Assembly (NCBI GenBank): GCA_029555925.1
Contig: JAKPQU010000046.1
Location: forward strand, 1-5,004
Source: Bacillota bacterium
GTDB taxonomy: Bacteria; Eremiobacterota; SpSt-956; JAKJGF01
DNA: 5,004 bases
Reading direction: 5' to 3'
The notes beneath the pieces were generated by a model. The model was not told where the DNA came from, ran no database searches, and saw only the letters and a program-made list of their open reading frames with translations. This document shows, piece after piece, positions 1 to 4,638 of this stretch (position 1 is the first letter of the stretch; the number at the start of each line of letters is the position of its first letter). Both the position numbers and the translations under genes were made by a program.

Positions 1-81
1 CAATATTTATTCTACAAAGTCAAGCTATATTTTATATTACGTAGCACGTGGAATTTTTTTTAAAAAAAATAAAACTTTAAT

Positions 82-117
82 AAAAATGAGGTTTTCTAAA
101 AAGAAAACCTCATTTTT
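82..117 (-). terminator. Bidirectional intrinsic terminator at the left end of the block
   Basis: The arms at 82-97 and 102-117 are perfect reverse complements (core AATGAGGTTTTC / GAAAACCTCATT) with a 4-base AAAA loop. On the minus strand the stem is followed by a T-rich run (TTTTTATTAAAG, then more T), so it ends the HD-hydrolase transcript. On the plus strand it is followed by TTTTTTT, so it could also stop a convergent gene from the left, although no such gene lies in the window. Bases 1-81 are AT-rich and I see nothing else in them. Confidence 0.9.
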
Positions 118-146
118 TTACCAAAAGTTGTCAAACTTCCGTTAAG

Positions 147-206
147 AGTGAAAAGTGAAAAGTGAAAGGAATGCCCTGGCATGCCGCTTACTTTTCACTT
201 TTCACT
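147..206. repeat. 7-bp tandem repeats in inverted pair
   Basis: The unit AGTGAAA occurs three times in tandem at 147-167, and its reverse complement TTTCACT occurs twice at 193-206. The outer 17 bases of the two blocks (147-163 and 190-206) are perfect reverse complements, so RNA from either strand could form a long hairpin; the centre also holds a small hairpin, ATGC-CCTG-GCAT at 171-182. The right block lies inside the 3' end of the HD-hydrolase gene and supplies its last codons and stop. It is one of several unrelated 7-bp repeats in this window's intergenic spaces. Confidence 0.85.
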
Positions 207-757
207 ACAAAAACTTCTTCAGTTTCCTCTTTAAATTCCTTAAATAATAGAGATAATTGAGGAGATTCATCTGCTCTCTGAGAAAATGCCTCCATAAGTG
301 AATTATAGTACCACTGCTGTTTATCCTTCCCTCTTTTGAAGCGTTGCCAGAGACCATCAGACAGTCGTGTCAGATCTTTTCTTATTGCCCTTATATTATC
401 CAGCTTATCGGCACATTCTACAAGAAGGTTATCTAAAGGAGCAGTTTTAAGAGTTTCTATCGTATGAGTTTTTCTATGTTCCCATGTATCCTTTTTATCA
501 GGTTCTGAAATACCTTCCACTATTCCTGCTATTTTTGCCCCGAAACTTAATTTTATCTCCTGTACCGTTACAGGTGTATCTTCCAGTGTATCATGAAGGA
601 GACCTGCTATGACAACATCTTCGTCACAACCTGCTTCTATAAGCAGTTTACTTACACCTATTGGATGTACTATATATGGCACATGAGATCCTTTACGGAA
701 TTGTCCCCTGTGAGCTTTAACGGCAAATTCAATTGCATCAAAAATTCTGTCTGTCAT
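188..757 (-). CDS. Small HD-domain alarmone hydrolase (SpoT/MESH1-like ppGpp pyrophosphohydrolase)
   Basis: The protein has 189 residues from the ATG at 757. It matches the hydrolase domain of RelA/SpoT proteins, which removes the 3'-pyrophosphate of (p)ppGpp in an Mn-dependent reaction in the cytoplasm. The full HD-type set is visible: H31 in PYIVHP, H55-D56 in GLLHD, E59-D60 in LED, then D117 and N121 in ADKLDN. The FRKG stretch near residues 20-23 matches the substrate-side loop of the family. There is no synthetase, TGS or ACT domain, and the length fits stand-alone small alarmone hydrolases. The first 17 residues (MTDRIFDAIEFAVKAHR) resemble the family's usual N-terminus. The frame stays open to an ATG at 838, which would add 27 residues of no recognisable type, and neither start has a strong ribosome site. 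The C-terminal VKSEK and stop are encoded by 7-bp repeats. It lies between two terminators with its own -10 box, so it is probably monocistronic. In vivo substrate is inferred; other nucleotides are possible. Confidence 0.85.
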   Translation of the reverse strand: MTDRIFDAIEFAVKAHRGQFRKGSHVPYIVHPIGVSKLLIEAGCDEDVVIAGLLHDTLEDTPVTVQEIKLSFGAKIAGIVEGISEPDKKDTWEHRKTHTIETLKTAPLDNLLVECADKLDNIRAIRKDLTRLSDGLWQRFKRGKDKQQWYYNSLMEAFSQRADESPQLSLLFKEFKEETEEVFVVKSEK

Positions 758-884
758 AATTTTATACCATCTCTTTACGATCAATGTATATTGTATTTCA
801 TATCTTCTTAGTACCGCTACAGGTAAATTGGTAACCATTTATCAGCTTCTGCCTGACAGGCTCTGGAGAAGAAAAATAATAGGT

Positions 885-890
885 ATTATA
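885..890 (-). promoter_or_regulatory. Candidate -10 box for the HD-hydrolase gene
   Basis: The minus strand reads a perfect TATAAT here, just past the rplL terminator and 128 bases before the chosen hydrolase start at 757. A sigma-70 -35 box is poor: TTTTGT at a 17-base spacing is the best I find. Transcription would start near 878. The position between a terminator and an isolated gene supports it, but an AT-rich background makes chance matches common. Confidence 0.45.
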
Positions 891-904
891 AAAAATATAT
901 CACA

Positions 905-945
905 TAAACAAAAAGATTACCAGGACAAAAATAATCCCGGTAATC
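905..945 (-). terminator. Intrinsic terminator after rplL
   Basis: In minus-strand sense, GATTACCGGGA (945-935) pairs with TCCTGGTAATC (925-915) over 11 bp including one G-U, with a 9-base loop and a following TTTTTGTTT. It begins 24 bases past the rplL stop and should end the rplJ-rplL transcript, separating it from the hydrolase gene. Confidence 0.85.
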
Positions 946-965
946 CTTTAAATCCCATTAATCCC
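930..965. repeat. Four degenerate 9-bp tandem repeats
   Basis: Read on the minus strand, the stretch splits into four units: GGGATTAAT (965-957), GGGATTTAA (956-948), AGGATTACC (947-939) and GGGATTATT (938-930). They begin three bases after the rplL stop. The last two units supply the 5' arm and much of the loop of the rplL terminator, so the terminator seems to have arisen inside the repeat. Confidence 0.7.
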
Positions 966-968
966 TGT

Positions 969-1361
969 CTATTTTATGGCTACTTTTGCGCCTTCAGCTT
1001 CGAGTTCCTGTTTAATTTTCTCGGCTTCTTCTTTCGGAATTCCTTCTTTTACTACTTTAGGTGCGCCTTCAACCAGGTCTTTTGCTTCTTTAAGTCCTAA
1101 AGTTGTAACTTTTCTTACAGCTTTAATAACTTTTATTTTGTCTTTTCCTGCGTCTTCAAGGACTACATCGAATTCGGTTTTTTCTGCCGCAGCTTCAGCA
1201 GCCGGAGCAGCTCCACCCATAGCCGGCATCATACCGCCCATCATAACAGGAGCTCCGGCTGTAACGCCAAACTCCTTCTCAAATGTTTTTACCAGATCTA
1301 CGAGATCCAGCACTGTCATACCTTTTACAGCTTCTATGATTTCTTCTTTGGTAATACTCAT
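969..1361 (-). CDS. rplL: Ribosomal protein bL12 (L7/L12)
   Basis: This 130-residue acidic protein is the mobile stalk protein of the large subunit; dimers bind L10 and recruit GTPase factors such as EF-Tu and EF-G. Residues 1-33 are the dimerising and L10-binding N-domain. Residues 34-60 are the flexible hinge, rich in Ala, Gly and Met ([11 protein letters not shown]). Residues 62-130 are the C-domain, with the factor-binding segment [20 protein letters not shown] at 75-94. The ATG at 1361 follows the purine-rich site AAAGGTAGGT. The gap to rplJ is 34 bases, so the two are co-transcribed under the L10-leader attenuator. A terminator follows at once, and rpoB, the usual next gene, is not here. 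Identification is secure. Confidence 0.98.
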   Translation of the reverse strand: MSITKEEIIEAVKGMTVLDLVDLVKTFEKEFGVTAGAPVMMGGMMPAMGGAAPAAEAAAEKTEFDVVLEDAGKDKIKVIKAVRKVTTLGLKEAKDLVEGAPKVVKEGIPKEEAEKIKQELEAEGAKVAIK

Positions 1362-1395
1362 TTTTACCTACCTTTCTTAGTTAAGAAAATATTTT

Positions 1396-1965
1396 TTAAC
1401 CTTGTTCTTCTTTTTGCCTTTTTATAGCATTTAATACATTTACAAAATCTCTCATAGGTGCAGCCAGTACACCAACAAAATTCTGCACAGGGCCGTTCAT
1501 AACACCTGCAAGCTGACCGAGTAATGCTTCCCTTGACGGTAATGTTGCAAGGGTTTCAAGTTCCTCAGCAGACAAAAACTTGCCTTTCATATAGGCAGCT
1601 TTAACAACAGGCAGATGATTCCTGTCTTTATTGGCTTCTTTTTTGAAGTCTACAATAGCTTTGGCTGTTGCAACAGGATCTTTATAACCGAAAATAGCAG
1701 CAGTTGGTTCAGCAAAATAAGCACTGAGCTTATCATCGCCTGTCTCTTTAATTGCTTTACAGGCGAGGGTATTCTTTATTACCTTGTATTCACTGCCTGC
1801 ATCCCTGATTTTTTCCCTGAGGACCGACACTTCTTTTACAGTCAATCCAGGTTTTCCTTTTTCGCCTCTATAGTTGGTAAGCACAACTATTTGAGATTCT
1901 TTAAACTTACCCTTAAGTTGTTCAACCATTTCTTGTTTTTCTGGTCTAATCTTAGTTGAAGTCAC
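1396..1965 (-). CDS. rplJ: Ribosomal protein uL10
   Basis: L10 anchors the L12 dimers to 23S rRNA at the base of the stalk. With L12 it normally represses its own operon by binding the leader mRNA. I place the start at the GTG at 1965: it lies six bases after a strong SD (GGGAGG, 1977-1972) and gives the N-terminus MTSTKIRPEKQEMVEQLKGK usual for the family, for a total of 189 residues. An in-frame ATG at 1995 would add ten residues, but it has no ribosome site and falls in a 7-bp repeat. The N-terminal globular domain binds rRNA and L11 (IVVLTNYRG and EYKVIKNTLACKAI are typical). The C-terminal helix (about 155-185, ending RQKEEQG) carries L12. The gene sits about 290 bases after the attenuator terminator and 34 before rplL. 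Confidence 0.96.
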   Translation of the reverse strand: MTSTKIRPEKQEMVEQLKGKFKESQIVVLTNYRGEKGKPGLTVKEVSVLREKIRDAGSEYKVIKNTLACKAIKETGDDKLSAYFAEPTAAIFGYKDPVATAKAIVDFKKEANKDRNHLPVVKAAYMKGKFLSAEELETLATLPSREALLGQLAGVMNGPVQNFVGVLAAPMRDFVNVLNAIKRQKEEQG

Positions 1966-1969
1966 TTTA

Positions 1970-1979
1970 CCCCTCCCTT
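1970..1979 (-). promoter_or_regulatory. Strong ribosome binding site that fixes the rplJ GTG start
   Basis: In sense the stretch reads AAGGGAGGGG, a near-ideal anti-16S match ending four bases before the GTG at 1965, with core GGGAGG at a spacing of six. It lies inside the longer reading frame that begins with the ATG at 1995, which argues against that ATG as the main start. Confidence 0.85.
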
Positions 1980-1994
1980 CAAAAGAGTTTACCA

Positions 1995-2012
1995 TTTATA
2001 GTTTATAGTTTA
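1995..2012. repeat. 7-bp tandem repeat TTTATAG, about 2.6 copies
   Basis: The unit TTTATAG occurs twice (1995-2008) followed by TTTA. It overlaps the upstream in-frame ATG of rplJ, which is therefore probably an accident of the repeat. Confidence 0.75.
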
Positions 2013-2078
2013 GCTTCCAGAGAATATAATTACTGAGTTAAGTATAAATAATACATACATGCTTTCGTGACACATAAG

Positions 2079-2092
2079 GCGTTACGCGTTAC
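2079..2092. repeat. 7-bp tandem repeat GCGTTAC, two copies
   Basis: GCGTTAC occurs twice head to tail and one more G follows. It is notably GC-richer than its surroundings and unrelated in sequence to the other 7-bp repeats of the window. Confidence 0.7.
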
Positions 2093-2152
2093 GGAAAAAA
2101 ACGTTTATTACATGCTTATACTCGGGTCAGTAAAACAGATTCCTGAAGCTTC

Positions 2153-2169
2153 AACTCTAAACTCTAAAC
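2153..2169. repeat. 7-bp tandem repeat AACTCTA, 2.4 copies
   Basis: AACTCTA occurs twice, followed by AAC. The right end overlaps a 6-bp hairpin (2167-2181) and the left end abuts the palindrome TGAAGCTTCA (2144-2153). Confidence 0.75.
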
Positions 2170-2202
2170 AGTGTGACTGTTACCTCTACTAAGCTACTAG
2201 CA

Positions 2203-2226
2203 GGGGCTTTTCCCGGGACTTTTCCC
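2203..2226. repeat. Tandem 12-bp duplication, each unit a mini-hairpin
   Basis: In minus-strand sense the two units are GGGAAAAGTCCC (2226-2215) and GGGAAAAGCCCC (2214-2203), differing at one base. Each can fold as GGG-loop-CCC. It lies in the rplJ leader, 32 bases past the attenuator hairpin. Confidence 0.75.
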
Positions 2227-2250
2227 GCAGACTACAGCCATGGTCTGGTT

Positions 2251-2285
2251 TATAATAAAAGACTTCTGCTGTTGCAGAAGTCTTT
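2251..2285 (-). terminator. Intrinsic terminator (attenuator) in the rplJ-rplL leader
   Basis: In sense, AAAGACTTCTGC (2285-2274) pairs perfectly with GCAGAAGTCTTT (2269-2258) around a 4-base loop, and is followed by TATTATA after the T run. It lies well upstream of rplJ, with only the L10 leader before it, so it must be read through for rplJ and rplL to be made. Its 5' arm (2284-2273) can pair instead with the 3' strand of the L10 leader (2321-2310). Confidence 0.88.
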
Positions 2286-2311
2286 GTATCCATAATACAT
2301 ATTTTATTTAA

Positions 2312-2366
2312 GACCTCCGCAGGCAGTCATATGACTATTAAGTGTATTACACCTACTTCTCAGATC
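2312..2366 (-). ncRNA. L10 leader: autoregulatory mRNA site for the L10-L12 complex
   Basis: In sense the element starts GATCT (2366-2362) and ends AGGTC (2316-2312); these pair over 5 bp. An internal loop follows, with GAGAA on one side and GG on the other, as expected for the kink-turn region. Then GTAGG (2356-2352) pairs with CCTGC (2323-2319). Inside are two hairpins, GTGT-AAT-ACAC and AGTC-ATAT-GACT, separated by TTAATA. The words GTAGGTG, CTTAATA, CCTGC and GAGGTC match what I recall of the L10_leader family. Its known role is to mimic the 23S rRNA site of L10, so that excess L10-L12 shuts down rplJ-rplL. Here it sits directly before a terminator that overlaps it in pairing, so control by attenuation is likely. 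A covariance-model score is still needed. Confidence 0.8.
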
Positions 2367-2379
2367 GCTGAAATTTCCG

Positions 2380-2409
2380 AATAAAGCAGTCAGCTGATTG
2401 CTGACTGCT
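2380..2409 (-). terminator. Terminator-like hairpin just after rplA
   Basis: AGCAGTCAGC and GCTGACTGCT (2409-2400 and 2394-2385 in sense) form a perfect 10-bp stem with a 5-base loop, starting five bases past the rplA stop. The tail is only TTATTC, so it may terminate partially or protect the 3' end of the rplK-rplA message. I see no clear promoter between it and the L10 leader, so rplJ may depend on read-through. Confidence 0.65.
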
Positions 2410-2414
2410 ACTTA

Positions 2415-3137
2415 CTAAACAGATACTTTCTGTCTCTCAGTAACCAGGGTATTTACGCTGGTAGAATCCAGTTTTATTCCCGGGCTCATCGTAGAACTTA
2501 TTGCGACAGATTTTAAATACTGTCCTTTTGCCGATGAAGGCTTGGCCCTCATAATAGCATCCATAAACACGACCAGGTTTTCAAGCAATGCATCCTGTGG
2601 AAAAGAAACTTTTCCGATAGATGAATGGACTATAGCGAATTTATCTGCTCTATATTGAACTTTTCCAGATTTGATTTCTTTAATTACAGTACCTATATCA
2701 AAAGAAAGTGTTCCTGCCTTCGGGTTAGGCATACGGGGTCCCAGAACTCTTCCGAGACTTTTACCTATTAAACCCATAATATCAGGTGTGGCAACTACCA
2801 CATCAAAGTCAGACCATCCTTCTTTTACCTTTTCAATGAGGTCTGCATCACCTACATAATCGGCTCCTGCTTCTTTTGCTTCTTTTGCTTTATCACCTTT
2901 GGCAAAAGCGATTACTCTCGGTGTTTTACCTGTACCATGAGGCAGTATCACTGTTCCTCTTACACCCTGTTCACTTCTTTTGGGGTCTATACCTAATCTG
3001 ACAGAAATCTCAACTGTTTCGTCAAATTTTACACTGGAAAGCTGCTTTAACAAACCTACAGCTTCTTCAGTGGGATACAAACGGCTACGGTCTATTTTTT
3101 TCAACGCTTCCCTGTATCTTTTACCATGTCTGGCCAT
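2415..3137 (-). CDS. rplA: Ribosomal protein uL1
   Basis: L1 binds helices of 23S rRNA at the E-site stalk and helps release deacylated tRNA; in many bacteria it also represses its own rplK-rplA message. The product has 240 residues, near the family norm. [21 protein letters not shown] is the typical N-terminus, [17 protein letters not shown] and [20 protein letters not shown] mark the central domain, and [22 protein letters not shown] the return to domain I. The ATG at 3137 follows a purine-rich ribosome site; an in-frame TTG at 3155 would add six residues but overlaps that site. The TAG stop is followed in frame by TAA. It lies 37 bases after rplK and is followed by a terminator-like hairpin. 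I could not recognise an L1 mRNA-binding site before rplK. Confidence 0.97.
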   Translation of the reverse strand: MARHGKRYREALKKIDRSRLYPTEEAVGLLKQLSSVKFDETVEISVRLGIDPKRSEQGVRGTVILPHGTGKTPRVIAFAKGDKAKEAKEAGADYVGDADLIEKVKEGWSDFDVVVATPDIMGLIGKSLGRVLGPRMPNPKAGTLSFDIGTVIKEIKSGKVQYRADKFAIVHSSIGKVSFPQDALLENLVVFMDAIMRAKPSSAKGQYLKSVAISSTMSPGIKLDSTSVNTLVTERQKVSV

Positions 3138-3141
3138 AAAA

Positions 3142-3153
3142 CCTCTCCTCTCC
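3142..3153 (-). promoter_or_regulatory. Ribosome binding site that fixes the rplA start
   Basis: The sense strand has an unbroken purine run GGAGAGGAGAGG ending four bases before the ATG at 3137. It covers the alternative TTG start at 3155, which has no comparable site of its own. A small 5-bp hairpin (CAACC/GGTTG, 3168-3153) lies directly before it. Confidence 0.75.
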
Positions 3154-3174
3154 AACCCCCTGAGGTTGAAAAAT

Positions 3175-3600
3175 TTAATTTGTAATAGTTACTCCCATAC
3201 TTCTGGCAGTACCTTCAATAATGCGGCATGCAGCTTCTAAATTTCTGGTATTCAGATCGGGAAGTTTTGTTTTAGCTATTTTCTTCACCTGTTCCTGTGT
3301 AAGACTTGCCACTTTATCTTTATTAGGAACACCGGAACCTTTTTCTATACCAGTTTCTTTGCATATTAAATCTGCTGCCGGAGGAGTTTTTGTTATAAAC
3401 GTAAAACTTCTGTCAGCATAAATAGTTATTTCTGCCGGTATTATCATACCTTCATTGGCAGAAGTTTTTGCATTATAAGCTTTACAAAACTCCATAATAT
3501 TCAGTCCATACTGGCCCAGAGCGGGGCCAATAGGAGGTGCAGGATTGGCTTTCCCTGCAGGTATCTGTAATTTAACCATTGCCAAAACCTTTTTAGCCAT
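3175..3600 (-). CDS. rplK: Ribosomal protein uL11
   Basis: L11 binds the GTPase-associated region of 23S rRNA near the stalk. In bacteria with RelA it is needed for the ribosome to trigger ppGpp synthesis on uncharged tRNA. The 141 residues match family length. The N-domain starts [20 protein letters not shown] and contains the proline-rich switch [20 protein letters not shown] (residues 20-39). [19 protein letters not shown] leads into the RNA-binding C-domain, which ends [15 protein letters not shown]. The ATG at 3600 follows AAAGGAGTT at good spacing. The gap to nusG is 27 bases and to rplA 37. Confidence 0.98.
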   Translation of the reverse strand: MAKKVLAMVKLQIPAGKANPAPPIGPALGQYGLNIMEFCKAYNAKTSANEGMIIPAEITIYADRSFTFITKTPPAADLICKETGIEKGSGVPNKDKVASLTQEQVKKIAKTKLPDLNTRNLEAACRIIEGTARSMGVTITN

Positions 3601-3611
3601 ATTCTAACTCC

Positions 3612-3635
3612 TTTCAGATCTGTTATTTCAGATCT
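3612..3635. repeat. 10-bp direct repeat, 14-bp period, spanning the nusG stop
   Basis: TTTCAGATCT occurs at 3612-3621 and again at 3626-3635. The right copy contains the nusG TGA stop and the left copy lies against the rplK ribosome site. It looks like a small local duplication. Confidence 0.6.
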
Positions 3636-4233
3636 TTTCTACCTGACCATATTCTATTTCAACCGGTGTTTCTCTGCCAAATATAGTAATAAGAACTTTC
3701 AATTTTGCTCTATCAGGATAAACTTCTTCTACTATACCGGTAAAATCAGCGAAAGGTCCGGAAATAACCTTGACAGGATCATCTTTACTGAATAATTCTT
3801 TAAATCTTGGCACTTCTGTACGGCTCTGACGTAGTATACATTTAACTTCTTTTTCTTCAAGAGGAATTGGTTTGGAACCTGTTCCTGAGCCGACAAAACC
3901 TGTTACACCTGTAGTATTCCTTACTACATACCAGGAATCATCTGTAAGTTTCATCTGCAACATAAGATATCCCGGATATATCTTCTTCTTTGTAACTTTC
4001 TTCTTACCATCTTTTATTTCTACTTCATCTTCAGTAGGAATAAGAACCTGAAATATATGATCTTTCATGTTCATAGAATCAATTCTTTTTAATAAATTGG
4101 CTCTTACTTTATTTTCATATCCGGAATAGGTATGAATTACATACCACTGTTTATCTTTATCTTCCACTTCCTCTTCAGAAGTTGTTTCAGGAATTTCATT
4201 ATTTTCTGTTAATTCTGTAATATCATCAACCAT
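3628..4233 (-). CDS. nusG: Transcription elongation/antitermination factor NusG
   Basis: NusG binds the RNA polymerase clamp through its NGN domain and contacts Rho or ribosomal S10 through its KOW domain, coupling transcription with termination or translation. The 201 residues contain the NGN domain from KQWYVIHTYSGYENKVRANL (residue 28 on) through KKKIYPGYLMLQMKL and VRNTTGVTGFVG. The KOW domain spans about 151-201 (DDPVKVISGPFADFTGIVEEV). The first 27 residues are a highly acidic tail absent from short NusG proteins. The ATG at 4233 is the first ATG, GTG or TTG codon in frame after the SD at 4272-4265. That SD is abnormally distant, with a hairpin between (separate entry). The gene lies 60 bases after secE and 27 before rplK. 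Confidence 0.97.
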   Translation of the reverse strand: MVDDITELTENNEIPETTSEEEVEDKDKQWYVIHTYSGYENKVRANLLKRIDSMNMKDHIFQVLIPTEDEVEIKDGKKKVTKKKIYPGYLMLQMKLTDDSWYVVRNTTGVTGFVGSGTGSKPIPLEEKEVKCILRQSRTEVPRFKELFSKDDPVKVISGPFADFTGIVEEVYPDRAKLKVLITIFGRETPVEIEYGQVEKI

Positions 4234-4240
4234 AAATAAA

Positions 4241-4272
4241 GGGACCTGCTTAAAAGAAGTCCCACACCTCCT
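4241..4272 (-). promoter_or_regulatory. nusG translation-initiation region: distant SD plus bridging hairpin
   Basis: In sense, AGGAGGTG (4272-4265) is a near-perfect SD, but 33 bases lie between its GGAGG and the nusG ATG. Of these, 23 form a hairpin: GGGACTT (4263-4257) pairs with AGGTCCC (4247-4241), 7 bp with one G-U and a 9-base loop. Folded, the spacing becomes about 10 bases. Alternatives are a weak SD-like AGG inside the 3' arm, or a weak attenuator, since TTTATTT follows the stem. Confidence 0.65.
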
Positions 4273-4293
4273 AAGAATATTTTATACTATTTC

Positions 4294-4509
4294 TCAGCGG
4301 ACATTATTATGTATAGCATTAAATACTATTACAAAAATCTGATCTGTAAAATAAACAAAAATTGAGACTACGACCAGGGTACCTGTGACCATAATAGTAG
4401 AAGTCCACAATTCTTTTTTAGAAGGCCATGTGACCCTTTTTATTTCAGATTTAACAGATTTTAAATATTTAATAAGTGCATTATAATTCTTTGTAAAAAA
4501 TTCTCCCAT
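4294..4509 (-). CDS. secE: Preprotein translocase subunit SecE
   Basis: SecE is the small essential subunit that clamps SecY in the SecYEG protein-export channel of the inner membrane. The 71-residue protein is the short, single-span bacterial form. An amphipathic N-terminal helix carries the conserved SVKSEIKRVTWPSKKEL (residues 18-34), followed by one membrane segment at about 38-63 (TIMVTGTLVVVSIFVYFTDQ). The ATG at 4509 has only a weak AAGAAG ribosome site. A second ATG just upstream is in another frame. A TATAAT word at 4546-4541 could mark a secondary promoter after the tRNA, but its -35 is poor. Confidence 0.96.
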   Translation of the reverse strand: MGEFFTKNYNALIKYLKSVKSEIKRVTWPSKKELWTSTIMVTGTLVVVSIFVYFTDQIFVIVFNAIHNNVR

Positions 4510-4564
4510 TTAATCTTCTTATCCATACCTTCCCATCTGTATTATAAAATATATCATTTAATCA

Positions 4565-4638
4565 CAGGCCTGGCCGGATTCGAACCGACAACATCCGGTT
4601 TTGGAGACCGGCGCTCTGCCAGTTGGAGCTACAGGCCT
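4565..4638 (-). tRNA. tRNA-Trp (anticodon CCA)
   Basis: The 74-base cloverleaf folds fully. The acceptor AGGCCTG pairs with CAGGCCT, with discriminator G. The D stem is GCTC/GAGC. The anticodon stem CCGGT/ACCGG has loop CTCCAAA, giving anticodon CCA. The variable loop is ATGTT, and the T stem GTCGG/CCGGC has loop TTCGAAT. The 3' CCA is not encoded (TGAT follows the discriminator), so a CCA-adding enzyme is needed. It lies 20 bases after rpmG and 55 before secE, a placement seen in many bacteria, and is presumably cut out of the common transcript. Confidence 0.97.

Larger units (their letters stand above)
2013..2250 (-). other. Extended untranslated stretch between attenuator and rplJ
   Basis: No credible gene lies here. 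In sense order from 2250 I see these elements: CAGAC/GTCTG pairing at 2247-2228; two GGG...CCC mini-hairpins at 2226-2203; an imperfect stem between CCCCTGCT and AGTAGAGG around 2206-2183; a perfect 6-bp hairpin AACAGT-CAC-ACTGTT at 2181-2167; a 10-bp palindrome TGAAGCTTCA at 2153-2144; and two 7-bp repeat blocks. AT-rich words such as TATTAT and TATACT near 2045-2055 could be -10 boxes, but none has a convincing -35. The role, if any, is unknown. Confidence 0.5.

Noticed and set aside
147..206. Inverted heptamer blocks as ends of an insertion sequence or a MITE
   Set aside because: There is no target-site duplication or transposase, the interior is only about 26 bases, and simple tandem repetition explains the arms.
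758..838. 27-residue N-terminal extension of the HD hydrolase from the ATG at 838
   Set aside because: It is not like the family, and the ATG at 757 gives the usual N-terminus. It is kept only as an alternative because neither start has a strong ribosome site.
828..1100. Plus-strand frame with an NPGNPLNPINP stretch
   Set aside because: The repetition is a translation of the 9-bp DNA repeats at 930-965, and the frame then runs antisense through rplL.
976..1380. Plus-strand open frame of 134 codons opposite rplL
   Set aside because: It is the antisense shadow of rplL, whose alanine-rich codons lack stops on the other strand; there is no ribosome site or recognisable domain.
147..2169. Heptamer blocks as a CRISPR array
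   Set aside because: Units are far too short, differ from place to place, and have no spacers between copies.
2197..2241. A 14-codon reading frame (MAVVCGKSPGKSPC) in the rplJ leader, on the minus strand
   Set aside because: It has no ribosome site, begins at a CCATGG palindrome, and its repeated KSPG comes from the 12-bp duplication. It is too short to support as a leader peptide.
4541..4546. TATAAT on the minus strand between tRNA-Trp and secE as a secE promoter
   Set aside because: No matching -35 box is found at 16-18 bases; the position would fall in the tRNA 3' end. It is probably a chance match in AT-rich DNA.
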